Origin: Chroococcus sp. FPU101
Lineage (GTDB): Bacteria; Cyanobacteriota; Cyanobacteriia; Cyanobacteriales; Microcystaceae
Reading direction: 5' to 3'
Length of the DNA: 64,000 nt
Assembly (NCBI RefSeq): GCF_017312365.1
Contig: NZ_BLJI01000002.1
Location: 186,001 to 250,000, forward strand
Both the position numbers and the translations under genes were made by a program. The notes under the pieces were generated by a model. That model was given only the letters and a program-made list of their open reading frames with translations, was not told where the DNA came from and searched no databases. This document shows positions 19,337 to 28,359 of the stretch, in pieces. The number at the start of each line of letters is the position of its first letter. Within the stretch, counting starts at the first letter, position 1.

Positions 19337-20230
19337 ATGACCCATCAACATTTTGGACGAGTTTTAACGGCAATGGTAACCCCTTTCGATGAGTCGGGGC
19401 AGGTATCTTATGAAGTTGCAGAAAAGTTAGCTAGTTATTTAGTGACTCATGGCAGTGATGGGCTAGTGATTTGTGGTACAACAGGAGAGTCGCCCTCACT
19501 TACTTGGGCTGAAGAATATGAGTTGTTTAAAGTCGTTAAAAATGCCGTAGGAAAAAGAGCAAAGATTCTAGCGGGAACGGGATCTAATAGTACCTCAGAA
19601 GCGATTGAAGCCACCCGAAAAGCCGCCGAATTAGGTTTAGATGGCTCTTTACAAGTCGTTCCGTATTACAATAAGCCCCCCCAAGATGGACTCTATGAAC
19701 ACTTTAAGGCGATCGCTAAAGCTTGTCCAGATTTTCCTTTGATGTTGTACAATATCCCAGGAAGAACAGGGCAAAATCTGTTACCCGAAACGGTTGCTAA
19801 ACTTGCCGAAATTGATAATATTGTGGCAATTAAAGAAGCAAGTGGGAACATTGATCAAGTTTGTCAAGTCCGTTGTCTTACTTCTCCCTCTTTTGCCATC
19901 TATTCGGGTGATGATTCTCTGACTTTACCAATGATGACCGTCGGTGGTATTGGGGTTGTTAGTGTAGCGAGTCATCTAGTCGGAGAACAAATTCAACAAA
20001 TGATTCAAGCTTTTGAAGATGGAAAAACCACTTTAGCTGTAGAATTGAATCTTAAGTTGTTTAATCTGTTTAAAGTGCTATTCTGTACAACGAATCCAAT
20101 TCCAGTTAAAGCAGCATTAAATCAGCAAGGTTGGTCAGTTGGAGGGGTACGTTTACCTCTGAAAACACTCCCGCTTGAGCTAATCCCCTCGTTAGAAGCG
20201 GCGATGCGAAATTTAGACTTACTATCATGA
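19337..20230 (+). CDS. dapA: 4-hydroxy-tetrahydrodipicolinate synthase
   Basis: Condenses aspartate semialdehyde with pyruvate, the first committed step to diaminopimelate and lysine. 297 residues with the TIM-barrel markers GTTGESPSL (T48/T49), YNIPGRTG (catalytic Y138) and VAIKEASG (Schiff-base K166). It sits 9 bp behind asd with AAGGAAAAG as ribosome binding site, so the two steps are co-transcribed. The order asd-dapA-rnj is common in cyanobacteria. Confidence 0.96.
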   Translation: MTHQHFGRVLTAMVTPFDESGQVSYEVAEKLASYLVTHGSDGLVICGTTGESPSLTWAEEYELFKVVKNAVGKRAKILAGTGSNSTSEAIEATRKAAELGLDGSLQVVPYYNKPPQDGLYEHFKAIAKACPDFPLMLYNIPGRTGQNLLPETVAKLAEIDNIVAIKEASGNIDQVCQVRCLTSPSFAIYSGDDSLTLPMMTVGGIGVVSVASHLVGEQIQQMIQAFEDGKTTLAVELNLKLFNLFKVLFCTTNPIPVKAALNQQGWSVGGVRLPLKTLPLELIPSLEAAMRNLDLLS

Positions 20231-20459
20231 TTTTTGAGCAGAATTGTTTAACTAGCCCCAGAAAAAATAGGCTAAAATAAAGATAGGTATGTATACTAAA
20301 TCTCAAAAGTTGGGTAGATTAAGATCAAGCAGATAAAATTGCTCAGAAATGATAAAAACCGAGTATTAATAAATTAATTAAAAGAAACTAACTTATACTA
20401 ATTTCATTTTATTTAAGCGATTAAATGACTCACAAAAACAACTCAAAATAAGGAACCTA
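20231..20459 (+). promoter_or_regulatory. leader region upstream of rnj
   Basis: A 229-bp AT-rich gap. It holds a short hairpin TAGCC/GGCTA (20253-20274) followed by AAAATAAAG, a possible weak terminator of dapA, then several TATACT/TATAAT-like sequences and an AGGAACC just before the rnj start. A long leader is plausible because ribonuclease transcripts are often autoregulated, but nothing here proves it. Confidence 0.35.
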
Positions 20460-22214
20460 ATGACACAAAACGAAACTCAGTCGAAACTCAAAGTTATCCC
20501 CTTGGGAGGTTTACACGAGATTGGAAAAAATACCTGTATTTTTGAATACGAAGACGAAATTATTTTAGTCGATGCAGGTTTAGGCTTTCCGTCCGAAGAG
20601 ATGCACGGAGTTAATATCGTATTACCCGATATGACTTATTTACGGGAAAATAGCCATAAGATTAAAGGTATGATCGTCACTCACGGTCATGAAGATCATA
20701 TTGGTGGTTTACCCTATCATCTCAAACAGTTTGATATTCCAATCATTTACGCACCAAGGTTAGCAACGGCTCTCTTACGAGATAAATTAGCAGAAGTCGG
20801 GTTAGCAGAGCGAACAATTCTTGAAACAGTGTCCCCTCGGCAAACCGTCCGTTTAGGTCGTTATTTTTCAGTCGAATATATTCGCAATACTCACTCAATG
20901 GCGGATAGTTTTACGGTTGCTATTACTACCCCCATTGGTGTCATTATCCATACAGGTGATTTTAAAATTGATCACACTCCTGTAGATAAAGAATACTTCG
21001 ACCTCCAAAAACTGAGCGAATACGGCGAAAAAGGGGTTTTATGTCTGCTCAGTGACTCAACTAATTCAGAAGTACCAGGGTTTACTCCTTCTGAGTTTTC
21101 AGTTTATCCCCACTTAGATCGCGTGTTTGCTCAAGCTCCTGGACGCTTGATGTTGACAACGTTTGCCTCATCGGTTCATCGAATTAATCTGGTGTTACAA
21201 CTAGCTGAAAAACATAACCGTAAAGTGGTTGTCGTCGGTCGGTCGATGCTCAATGTCATCGCCCACGCTCGCAATTTGGGCTATATTAAATGTCCTGATA
21301 GTATCTTTGAACCTATCAAAGCCCTCAAGAGTTTACCTGATGAAAAGATTTTAATTCTGACTACAGGATCTCAAGGTGAACCCCTAGCAGGAATGACCCG
21401 CATTGCTAAAGGAATGCACCCTCAGATTAGAATACAGCAAGGCGATACCATTATCTTTTCGGCTAACCCGATCCCAGGAAATACGATCGCAGTGGTCAAT
21501 ATTATCGATCAACTGATGATGCAAGGAGCAAATGTTGTTTATGGACGTGATAAAGGGATTCACGTTTCAGGACATGGAGCGCAAGAAGATCAAAAACTGA
21601 TGTTAGCCTTAACGAAACCTAAGTTCTTTATGCCTGTACACGGTGAACATCGGATGTTAGTCAAACATTCCCAAACCGCGCAAAGCTTAGGTGTTCCTCA
21701 AGATAATATTGTAATTGTCAGAAATGGCGATATCGTTGGGTTATCTCAAGACAGCATCGAGGTCATTGGACAGGTACCTAGTGGTATAGAATTAGTTGAT
21801 CAAGCAGGTATCGTTCAAGAACACGTCATGCAGGATCGCCGACAACTTGCTGATGATGGAGTTGTAACGATCGCAGCTACCGTCAGTGGAGAAGGTAAAC
21901 TAATTACTCAACCTGAAATTCATCTTCGAGGAGTTGTGACCAGTGTCGAGCGCTCGTTGTTAAATCAACTGATTATTCGCTCAATTGAACGCACTTTAAC
22001 CGAAAAATGGGAAGAATATAGCCAAAGCTCAAATCCCGAAGCACAGTTATTACAGTTGCGTGAAGAAATTGAAACTAACTTGCAACGACTGATCAAACGA
22101 GAATTACAAAGTCAACCGTTAGTAATCTTCTTGTTACAGACAGCCGTCACTGAGTCATCAACCTCATCACGAGTTTATCGTCGTCGTCGTCCAACCGCTT
22201 CGATCGCATCGTAA
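20460..22214 (+). CDS. rnj: ribonuclease J
   Basis: Metallo-beta-lactamase/beta-CASP ribonuclease with endo- and 5'-3' exonuclease activity, central to cyanobacterial mRNA decay. 584 residues; the zinc motif THGHEDH (H75, H77, D79, H80) is near the N-terminus, followed by HSMADSF, HTGDFK, and the beta-CASP motifs (SDSTN, TFASSVHR, VHGEHRM). The C-terminal domain ends in a short Ser/Arg-rich tail. It follows asd-dapA in the same direction but with its own long leader. Confidence 0.95.
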   Translation: MTQNETQSKLKVIPLGGLHEIGKNTCIFEYEDEIILVDAGLGFPSEEMHGVNIVLPDMTYLRENSHKIKGMIVTHGHEDHIGGLPYHLKQFDIPIIYAPRLATALLRDKLAEVGLAERTILETVSPRQTVRLGRYFSVEYIRNTHSMADSFTVAITTPIGVIIHTGDFKIDHTPVDKEYFDLQKLSEYGEKGVLCLLSDSTNSEVPGFTPSEFSVYPHLDRVFAQAPGRLMLTTFASSVHRINLVLQLAEKHNRKVVVVGRSMLNVIAHARNLGYIKCPDSIFEPIKALKSLPDEKILILTTGSQGEPLAGMTRIAKGMHPQIRIQQGDTIIFSANPIPGNTIAVVNIIDQLMMQGANVVYGRDKGIHVSGHGAQEDQKLMLALTKPKFFMPVHGEHRMLVKHSQTAQSLGVPQDNIVIVRNGDIVGLSQDSIEVIGQVPSGIELVDQAGIVQEHVMQDRRQLADDGVVTIAATVSGEGKLITQPEIHLRGVVTSVERSLLNQLIIRSIERTLTEKWEEYSQSSNPEAQLLQLREEIETNLQRLIKRELQSQPLVIFLLQTAVTESSTSSRVYRRRRPTASIAS

Positions 22215-22221
22215 TCATCTT

Positions 22222-22244
22222 AGGGTGGGTTAATAGCCCACCTT
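22222..22244. terminator. hairpin between convergent rnj and the HicB-like gene
   Basis: Stem GGTGGG/CCCACC extended by G-T and A-T pairs, with a 7-nt loop. It overlaps the last codons of the minus-strand HicB-like gene. A likely bidirectional terminator, though with no T-run on the plus side. Confidence 0.5.
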
Positions 22245-22409
22245 CAACTGATACTCATTAGCTACTTCCAACCATCCTGTAATAGCATCTTGAAGATTAT
22301 TCATAACTTCTTCTAAAGAATCTCCTTCAGTGATACAACCAGGCAAAGCGGGAACTTCTGCCCAGTATCTGCCTTCTTCGGCTTGATGAAGAATGGCTTT
22401 AATTTTCAT
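22230..22409 (-). CDS. orphan HicB-like antitoxin protein
   Basis: A 59-residue frame too short for ordinary gene callers. MKIKAILHQAEEGRYWAEVPALPGC and the following EGDSLEEVMNNLQDAI segment are the HicB partial RNase H-like fold: a beta strand, a Y/W-AxVP-x-LPGC motif, then a helix. HicB antitoxins normally pair with a HicA RNA-binding toxin just before or after; I find no HicA frame within 200 bp on either side, so this is a solitary HicB or a member of the HicB-like group without toxin. The C-terminal DNA-binding domain of full HicB is absent. Confidence 0.75.
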   Translation of the reverse strand: MKIKAILHQAEEGRYWAEVPALPGCITEGDSLEEVMNNLQDAITGWLEVANEYQLKVGY

Positions 22410-22458
22410 AATGGCTAACTTAAAAAAATAGAGTATTTCTTTGATTCTTTATTTTAGT

Positions 22459-22926
22459 TTAATTCAAATCAGGCAACCAACTTTCATCTAAAACTTGTTC
22501 TAATGTAAATGCAGGTTGTAGTGGAAAAATATCTGAAGCGAGTTCGGTTTTGACAATAACGATATCTCTGGCATCTTGATAAGTCTCTTCAAAAACTTCT
22601 GTTAAATAAGATTTTAAACTAGGATTATTTTTGAGTAGTTTTTTAATTTGTTTTCTTTGCTCAATAATCGTTCCTTTCCAATTACGAGCATTATATTCTC
22701 TTTCTACACTCCAATAAGCCAATTTTAGTAAGTGTTCCAATAAAATTAGTAAACGACTTTCTAGCTTATGCTTTTGTTCGTTTCCCAAATCTTCCAACTC
22801 TTCTAATAAATGCTCCCAGTCCACTGACTCAAAACTTTTCTTTTTAATTTGTGCAATAGTTGTTTGAAGCCAGAGATAAAAGTCTTGAGTGTAAGGAGTT
22901 TGAGAAGTAAGAATAGGAATGGACAT
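22459..22926 (-). CDS. DUF29 family protein
   Basis: 155 residues. PYTQDFYLWLQTTIAQIKKKSFESVDWEHLLEELEDLG and HLLKLAYWSVEREYNARNWKGTI are typical of DUF29, an all-helical family greatly expanded in cyanobacteria and often linked to mobile or toxin-antitoxin-rich regions. Function unknown. The protein ends FTLEQVLDESWLPDLN; the same ending is seen in a gene stub at 51.2 kb in this window. Confidence 0.88.
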   Translation of the reverse strand: MSIPILTSQTPYTQDFYLWLQTTIAQIKKKSFESVDWEHLLEELEDLGNEQKHKLESRLLILLEHLLKLAYWSVEREYNARNWKGTIIEQRKQIKKLLKNNPSLKSYLTEVFEETYQDARDIVIVKTELASDIFPLQPAFTLEQVLDESWLPDLN

Positions 22927-23015
22927 AATACTGATCTTAAAATTTATCTTTAAAAGGGTTTGGCGATCAAACCCTTATATCACATCAGTATAAAGAATTC
23001 TGCACTTTAGAGCTA

Positions 23016-23381
23016 TTAAGGAGTGGCGGGAATAACTTTGAGAGTTGGGGCAGAATATATAGAAAGGAATACTGCATCTTCGGTACCTTCATTAATAGCC
23101 CCGTGAACTTGTAACGGTTCAGCAACATCAATCTGACCTGCGGAAATCACTTTTTTTTGTCCATCACCTAGATAATAGGTTAATTCTCCCCTAACCATGA
23201 TCCAAGTATCTTGTCCGTCGGGATGAGTATGGGCGGGGACTTGTTGCCCAGGGCGAACACCCCATACGGCAATGCTAGAATGTGGTGTAATTGCTATTTC
23301 TGTAACGATCGCTTTCTCATTTGAAAAGCGGACTAAGGACTCTGCGTCGTAGGTGCGTTGGGTAGATAAAAGCTCAGTCAT
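23016..23381 (-). CDS. cupin-domain protein
   Basis: About 121 residues from ATG 23381 (frame open to 23444). The conserved cupin motifs are present: GQQVPAHTHPDGQDTWIMVRGEL (metal His/His/Glu region) and VAEPLQVHGAINEG (the late His). This is a single-domain small beta barrel that probably binds a metal ion. Substrate unknown; candidates are dioxygenase, isomerase or ligand sensor. Both neighbours are separate units. Confidence 0.83.
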   Translation of the reverse strand: MTELLSTQRTYDAESLVRFSNEKAIVTEIAITPHSSIAVWGVRPGQQVPAHTHPDGQDTWIMVRGELTYYLGDGQKKVISAGQIDVAEPLQVHGAINEGTEDAVFLSIYSAPTLKVIPATP

Positions 23382-23541
23382 GATAATTTCTAGATGCTGA
23401 TGTTGGTGAGAGTATAACAATTTGGATAGTTTTATTTTGTTCATCTAAGCAAGTTTTTTAAAATAGAGTAAGGATTATTTAATCTTTTCTTAGAAGTGCG
23501 ATCGTTTAAGATTTGAAGAAACAGGAATCGTTTTAATCGTT

Positions 23542-24147
23542 ATGCTGTCCCAAATCGTTCGCCCTTTAGTCCAAACACAGATCCGCTTATTGGCTAATTC
23601 TCAAGCGACTTACCCCGTTCTCATTGAGACGATTTGTCGCTGGTTAGGTTATCTCGGTGTGCAAGCAAAAGTAACTCATCTTGCCCCCACATCCGATCAA
23701 ATACAGATTTCTCTATCCGTTGGAAAACCTGATTCTTGTGATCAAGCAGATTGGCAAAAAATTCTCACTCAATTAGCCCAAAACACTTGTACTCAATCTC
23801 AACCGTCCGATGAATTCAAAAAGAAAATTAGTCTTGAAGAACAAATTCTAGTTAGTCGTTTGTTAGCTTATTTGATTCAAGTCGGTAACCCAGAAAATAT
23901 CTTAGAGTGGGAAACTTTAAAAGAGCAATTAACCCCACTTAATCTCGATGAAACCCTGACACAAGGCCTTAAATCCGCCTTAAAAGTTCCTCAATCGAGT
24001 GAAAGTTTGATGAAGAAACTTAATCCAGATCTAGCGGCGATCGCTTTACCAATGGCTGTTAAAATTGCGATGTTAGATCAACAGATCAATTCAGAAGAAA
24101 ATACTACTTTACAGGCTTTGTTAAAGGCTTTGAATCCTGCTGTCTAA
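23542..24147 (+). CDS. conserved cyanobacterial protein of unknown function
   Basis: 201 residues, soluble. The N-terminal third (MLSQIVRPLVQTQIRLLANS) is followed by a mixed domain and an all-helical C-terminal half (LEEQILVSRLLAYLIQVGNP, then LPMAVKIAMLDQQINSEENTTLQALLKAL). The final part has the acidic 'D-x-x-I-x-x-x-E' look of tellurite-resistance TerB-like helical domains, but that is only a suggestion. Ends with a strong terminator. Confidence 0.65.
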   Translation: MLSQIVRPLVQTQIRLLANSQATYPVLIETICRWLGYLGVQAKVTHLAPTSDQIQISLSVGKPDSCDQADWQKILTQLAQNTCTQSQPSDEFKKKISLEEQILVSRLLAYLIQVGNPENILEWETLKEQLTPLNLDETLTQGLKSALKVPQSSESLMKKLNPDLAAIALPMAVKIAMLDQQINSEENTTLQALLKALNPAV

Positions 24148-24149
24148 AG

Positions 24150-24179
24150 GATAGAGACGCATCTAATCACGTCTCTATC
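24150..24179. terminator. strong bidirectional terminator hairpin
   Basis: Perfect 10-bp stem GATAGAGACG/CGTCTCTATC with a 10-nt loop, followed by TGATTTT on the plus strand and preceded by CCTTTAGACA in the other direction. It lies between the stops of two convergent genes (24147 and 24185). Confidence 0.8.
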
Positions 24180-24184
24180 TGATT

Positions 24185-24487
24185 TTACTTAGTGTAATAA
24201 AAAGCGATTTCTTTTTCTTTTAAAGGTGCAAAGCCAGCATTAGCCAACATTTGATTTAATTCCTCTTGAGGAATATGTTTAGCACCGATGCGAACAATTC
24301 GAGAACGCATGGTATTACTTACGCCACTGCGTTGCCGTTGCGCTTCGAGTAACATTACTTTATGATATAGATCGAGTTTTTCAGTAGGAATCGGTGTCCC
24401 ATCAAAGTCAATTCCTTGCGCGATCGCTACATCGATGGCATCTGCCCCTGTAGTGGTTGATTGATTTTGGTTCATTTCAACAGACAT
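24185..24487 (-). CDS. small conserved protein of unknown function
   Basis: 100 residues (or 96 from the second Met). A low-complexity N-terminus is followed by AIDVAIAQGIDFDGTPIPTE, a helix KLDLYHKVMLLEAQRQRS, and a basic C-terminal part with GAKHIPQEELNQMLANAGFAPLKEKE, which looks like a small helical domain. No catalytic motif. I remember similar proteins in other cyanobacteria but no assigned function. Divergent from the BlaI-type repressor gene. Confidence 0.65.
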   Translation of the reverse strand: MSVEMNQNQSTTTGADAIDVAIAQGIDFDGTPIPTEKLDLYHKVMLLEAQRQRSGVSNTMRSRIVRIGAKHIPQEELNQMLANAGFAPLKEKEIAFYYTK

Positions 24488-24563
24488 AATAAAATAAGTT
24501 GTCCTAAAACATCTTACCAGTTTGGCTTTTGTATTTTTTCCTTTCTAGAGCATTTATGTAATT

Positions 24564-24983
24564 ATGAGTCTTTTACCGAATTATCGTCCGAAACAATTAT
24601 CGCTTGGCCCGTTAGAATCAGAAATACTACATATTGTCTGGGAATTGGGAGAAGTAAGCGTTAAAGATGTTCACGATCGGATTTTATCTGATCCTGATCG
24701 AGAATTGGCTTATACTTCAGTGACAACGGTTTTACGTCGTCTGACAAACAAAGGTTGGTTAAGCTGTTATAAACAAGGACGGGTTTTCTATTGGGTTCCT
24801 TTAGTATCCCGCGAACAGGCTGAAGTGATTAAATCCTATGAACAGTTACATCGTTTTCTGTCGATTAGTAATCCAGAAGTAGTCGCCTCGTTTGCTGATA
24901 GTCTAGATACAGCAAGTGTCGAACAATTAAAAGCGATCGCATCTCGGATCGAATCAGTTCGTCGTCAACGGGAGAAGAAATAA
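24564..24983 (+). CDS. BlaI/MecI/CopY-family transcriptional repressor
   Basis: 139 residues. The winged helix reads LGPLESEILHIVWELGEVSVKDVHDRI and YTSVTTVLRRLTNKGWLSCYKQGRVFYWVP, the standard BlaI/MecI DNA-binding domain, followed by a dimerisation region. The repressor precedes an M56 peptidase gene by one base, recalling blaI-blaR1 and mecI-mecR1 units in which the peptidase inactivates the repressor. It likely represses this four-gene cassette. Confidence 0.92.
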   Translation: MSLLPNYRPKQLSLGPLESEILHIVWELGEVSVKDVHDRILSDPDRELAYTSVTTVLRRLTNKGWLSCYKQGRVFYWVPLVSREQAEVIKSYEQLHRFLSISNPEVVASFADSLDTASVEQLKAIASRIESVRRQREKK

Positions 24984-24984
24984 G

Positions 24985-25833
24985 ATGCACAGTTTAATGA
25001 TGTTAGTTGCGTTGGGGATTGCTTGCGGGTTTAGGCTAAGTGTACCACCGCTTGCTCAAAAAAGTTGGCAACGTTCTTTATTTTTCTTTTTGTTTCCTCC
25101 CCTGATTTTATTGATGACATCCCTTGCGATTCTATACATGGGATATCATGGCAAAATGCTAGGCTTAAAAGCAGATTGGTTAAGCTATGTATTTGCGATT
25201 GTTTTCTTAAGTTTTGCTGGATTTAAATTGATTCAACTTTTTTATCAAGCTTGGATCGCACAACAAGAGGTACGAAAACATCCACAAACTTTAGTCGGTA
25301 ATCAATTTGCTCACCTGATTGATACGGAATTTCCTTACAGCGCACAAATTGGCTTTTGGAATTCTGAATTACTCATGACTCAAGGCATTATTAAGCTTCT
25401 TGATGCTAAGCATTTAGACGCTGTTTTAGCACATGAAAAAGCGCATTATAATTATCGTGATACTTTTTGGTTTTTCTGGTTAGAGTGGCTGCGTTCTTTT
25501 ACGGCATGGCTACCTAATACAAAACTTTTATGGCAAGAATTATTATTCCTCAGAGAAATTCGCGCTGATCAAATGGCTGCTCAATCTGTTGATTCTTTAA
25601 TACTTGCTGAATCATTATTGATCGTTGCTGAACAAGTTAATCGAGTTTCACCTTTTGATTTTTCTCATCAGATTTGTGTAGCGTTTCATCAATCTGATCA
25701 AAGCCGTTTGCTAGAAAGAGTAAATCTGATTTTAGATGAGCCTGCGTCTACTTCGTTTCAATTAAGCTGGTACAATCGGGCTATTCTTTTAGGTTCTCTC
25801 ATGCCGTTTTTTACTCTACCATTCCACGCTTAA
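24985..25833 (+). CDS. M56-family (BlaR1-like) membrane metallopeptidase
   Basis: 282 residues. Several hydrophobic helices occupy the first 90 residues, followed by the zinc-binding motif H150-E-K-A-H154 (LDAVLAHEKAHYNYRD) and the third ligand E191 (LREIRADQMAA). It lacks the C-terminal penicillin-sensor domain of true BlaR1, so the input signal is different. The start codon lies one base after the repressor's stop. By analogy it cleaves or triggers loss of the BlaI-like repressor. Confidence 0.87.
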   Translation: MHSLMMLVALGIACGFRLSVPPLAQKSWQRSLFFFLFPPLILLMTSLAILYMGYHGKMLGLKADWLSYVFAIVFLSFAGFKLIQLFYQAWIAQQEVRKHPQTLVGNQFAHLIDTEFPYSAQIGFWNSELLMTQGIIKLLDAKHLDAVLAHEKAHYNYRDTFWFFWLEWLRSFTAWLPNTKLLWQELLFLREIRADQMAAQSVDSLILAESLLIVAEQVNRVSPFDFSHQICVAFHQSDQSRLLERVNLILDEPASTSFQLSWYNRAILLGSLMPFFTLPFHA

Positions 25834-25834
25834 C

Positions 25835-26305
25835 ATGATTGAACTTGGACAGCAAGCCCCAGATTTTGCCCTAAAAAACCAAGATGGCAAGTTAGTTAGT
25901 TTATCTGAATTATTATCGTCTTGGTTAATTGTTTATTTCTACCCCAAAGATGATACCCCTGGTTGTACAATCGAAGCAAAAGATTTTACTGAATTATCCT
26001 CGGAATTTAATCAACTCGGTGCCGAAATCATTGGTATTAGTCCAGACTCAGAAAAGACCCATTGTCGATTCATTAAAAAGCATCAATTATCGATTCAGCT
26101 ACTGAGTGATCTAGATCATCAAGTTGCAGAAAGTTATGGGGTGTGGGGTTTAAAGAAGTTTATGGGCAAAGAATATATGGGGATTATTCGTTCAACTTTT
26201 TTAATAGCACCCGATGGCTCAATAGCACATATCTATAAAAATGTCAAGACAAAAGGTCATGCAGCAAGTGTTTTAAAAACCTTACAAGACATGGTTAGTA
26301 GATAG
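25835..26305 (+). CDS. peroxiredoxin Q / BCP
   Basis: Thiol peroxidase, 156 residues. The peroxidatic cysteine is C44 (YPKDDTPGCTIEAKDF). The resolving cysteine five residues later in E. coli BCP is Lys here; C77 (SEKTHCRFIKK) in helix alpha-3 is the probable partner, as in the alpha-3 subtype. Reduces peroxides using thioredoxin. It starts one base after the peptidase stop, so it is under the BlaI-type repressor, which hints at oxidative-stress control. Confidence 0.93.
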   Translation: MIELGQQAPDFALKNQDGKLVSLSELLSSWLIVYFYPKDDTPGCTIEAKDFTELSSEFNQLGAEIIGISPDSEKTHCRFIKKHQLSIQLLSDLDHQVAESYGVWGLKKFMGKEYMGIIRSTFLIAPDGSIAHIYKNVKTKGHAASVLKTLQDMVSR

Positions 26306-27592
26306 ATGAGTGCTTTTTTAATGATTTGGAGTGGACAACTTGTCTCTTTAATCGGTTCTGGTTTGACAAGTTTTGCTCTGGGGGTTTGGCTCTATCAAAA
26401 CACTGGCTCTACTACACTATTTTCTTTATTTTATCTGTTTGTGACGCTACCGTTTACGCTGGCTTCTCCTATTGCAGGTGTTTTAGTAGATCGTTGGGAT
26501 CGTCGTCTAGTGATGATTTTAAGTGATACAGGGGCTGCTTTGTGTACTGGGGCGATCGCTTTTTTTTTATATAACAATCATCTGAATATTTGGTTAATTT
26601 ATCTAGCAACCGCATTGATCTCTACTTTTGGGGCTTTTCAACTTCCCGCTTATCTTGCTGCGACGACTCAATTAGTACCGAAACAGTCACTAGAACGAGC
26701 CAATGGACTAATTCAGTTAGCTGATGCTGCATCTAACCTCATTGCACCGATTTTAGCGGGATATTTACTCGGAATGATTAAATTATCGGGAATTATCCTA
26801 CTTGATTTTGCCAGTTTTTTTGTGTCGATGCTGACTTTATCAGTGATTTCTATTCCAAAACTCAAAACCAGTAACGACGAAACGAATAAGAAGAAAAGTA
26901 CATTAATTCAAGAAGCGTTAGACGGTTGGCATTACATCGCATCTCGTCGGGGGTTACTGGGGTTGCTCGTCTATATGATGTGCAATAATTTCATCATTTA
27001 TATTGCAATAATTTTATTAACTCCCCTCGTTCTCTCTTTTGCGTCTGCGGAAAATTTAGGAATGATTACATCGATGGGAGGAGTCGGAATGTTGTTAGGA
27101 AGCCTTTTATTTAGTCTTAAAGGTGGTTTACAGTCCCAAATTAAAGCTCTATTTACCTTTGTTTTTTTGGGAGGATTATCAATATTAATTGCAGGTTTGC
27201 GTTCTTCTGTACTATTAATCGGATTTGCTTCTTTTTTGGGCTTTTTTGGCATCCCTATTATTAATAGTGCATCTCGCGTTATTTTTCAAAAAAAATCGCC
27301 GTTGCATTTGCAAGGCAGAATCTTTTCTTTTTATCAAACCTCAGAAACACTTGCTTTACCCCTTGCTGCAATTTTGGCGGGGATTTTAGCCGATCGCATT
27401 TTTGAGCCGTTGATGGTTCAAGATGGACTTTTTGCGAATAGCATCGGTCAATTCATTGGTATCGGAAAAGGTCGTGGCATCGGTTTATTATTTATTTGTT
27501 TGGGTTTATTATTGATGCTAACAACGGTTTTAGCCTATTGTTACCGACCTTTGAGGTTAGTAGAAAAAGAATTACCCGATGCTATTAACTAA
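26306..27592 (+). CDS. MFS transporter
   Basis: 428 residues with about 12 hydrophobic segments. The motif-A-like loop AGVLVDRWDRRLVMILSD between helices 2 and 3 and the pattern QLPAYLAATTQLVPKQSLERANGL place it in the MFS_1/MFS_3-like drug- or siderophore-exporter group. It starts directly after the peroxiredoxin stop codon (no spacer). Substrate unknown. Confidence 0.9.
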   Translation: MSAFLMIWSGQLVSLIGSGLTSFALGVWLYQNTGSTTLFSLFYLFVTLPFTLASPIAGVLVDRWDRRLVMILSDTGAALCTGAIAFFLYNNHLNIWLIYLATALISTFGAFQLPAYLAATTQLVPKQSLERANGLIQLADAASNLIAPILAGYLLGMIKLSGIILLDFASFFVSMLTLSVISIPKLKTSNDETNKKKSTLIQEALDGWHYIASRRGLLGLLVYMMCNNFIIYIAIILLTPLVLSFASAENLGMITSMGGVGMLLGSLLFSLKGGLQSQIKALFTFVFLGGLSILIAGLRSSVLLIGFASFLGFFGIPIINSASRVIFQKKSPLHLQGRIFSFYQTSETLALPLAAILAGILADRIFEPLMVQDGLFANSIGQFIGIGKGRGIGLLFICLGLLLMLTTVLAYCYRPLRLVEKELPDAIN

Positions 27593-27595
27593 AGT

Positions 27596-27973
27596 TTATT
27601 CTGATGCTTCGGCTGGAGGAAGTGATGGATATTTTTCAGCAAAATATTTTGTTAAAAAGGTATTTGCTGCGGCTAAAATGACTGGAGCGAGTAAAAATGC
27701 AATTACTCCATGAACCGCAAAACCAGGCACCAGAAACGCTGCTAATGCAAAACAAATTCCATTAATCACTAGGGTAAATGCGCCTAATGTGACTAGGGTT
27801 AAAGGAAGAGATAAAACCGAAACAATTGGCTTAACAAATGCGTTAACCAATCCAATTACAGCACCTGCAATCAACGCTACAGGAAAACTGGTAATTACGA
27901 CACCCTTAAAGAGAATGTCTACAACTAATAAACTTATAGCTGTGACCAGTATGGATAAGAATATTCCCACCAT
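27596..27973 (-). CDS. phage-holin-family (PF04020-type) membrane protein
   Basis: 125 residues with four hydrophobic helices. The stretch IAGAVIGLVNAFVKPIVSVLSLP and the following TLVTLGAFTLVINGICFALAA match the widely distributed 'phage holin family IV' proteins, a misleading name: most members are ordinary chromosomal membrane proteins of unknown role. Convergent with the MFS gene (3 bp between stops). Confidence 0.85.
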   Translation of the reverse strand: MVGIFLSILVTAISLLVVDILFKGVVITSFPVALIAGAVIGLVNAFVKPIVSVLSLPLTLVTLGAFTLVINGICFALAAFLVPGFAVHGVIAFLLAPVILAAANTFLTKYFAEKYPSLPPAEASE

Positions 27974-28142
27974 CGTTTTTACTCCTTGATTTTTTCAGAG
28001 TTAGTAATATTTTATCTCAATTTCCCTAAAGAGTTCCTCTCTCATCAGTAAGAGGCTCACTTTTAAGGCTATGTTAGAATTAAATTGACAAAGTTTGCAA
28101 AAGATAAATATCTAGAATTCAGATTCGGGAGGAAAACCGTTT

Positions 28143-28316
28143 ATGCTCCTTAAAATTATTTTAGCCATTGTTTTACCCCCTCTTGCAGTTTTTTTAACGA
28201 CGGGCCTCAGCACTGCTTTTGTGATTAATATTGTCCTGACTTTTATTGCTTGGATTCCTGGTGTTATTCATGCACTCTGGATTATCACTAAAGAATCGGA
28301 AAGATCTGGGCTTTAA
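28143..28316 (+). CDS. Pmp3/YqaE-family stress-induced membrane peptide
   Basis: 57 residues, below the usual length threshold. MLLKIILAIVLPPLAVFL, then GLSTAFVINIVLTFIAWIPGVIHALWII are the two transmembrane helices of UPF0057/Pmp3, with the conserved PPLAVF and WIPGxIHA motifs. A GGAGG ribosome binding site lies 9-13 bp upstream. Members are induced by salt, cold or membrane stress and modulate membrane potential in eukaryotes; the cyanobacterial role is unproven. Confidence 0.92.
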   Translation: MLLKIILAIVLPPLAVFLTTGLSTAFVINIVLTFIAWIPGVIHALWIITKESERSGL

Positions 28317-28359
28317 CCCGTCGTTAAATTGTGTTTACAAGAGTCAAGAATCTTTCGTA

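Noticed and set aside
27596..27973. Prophage suggested by a 'holin' family protein
   Set aside because: No other phage genes; PF04020 proteins are common chromosomal membrane proteins.
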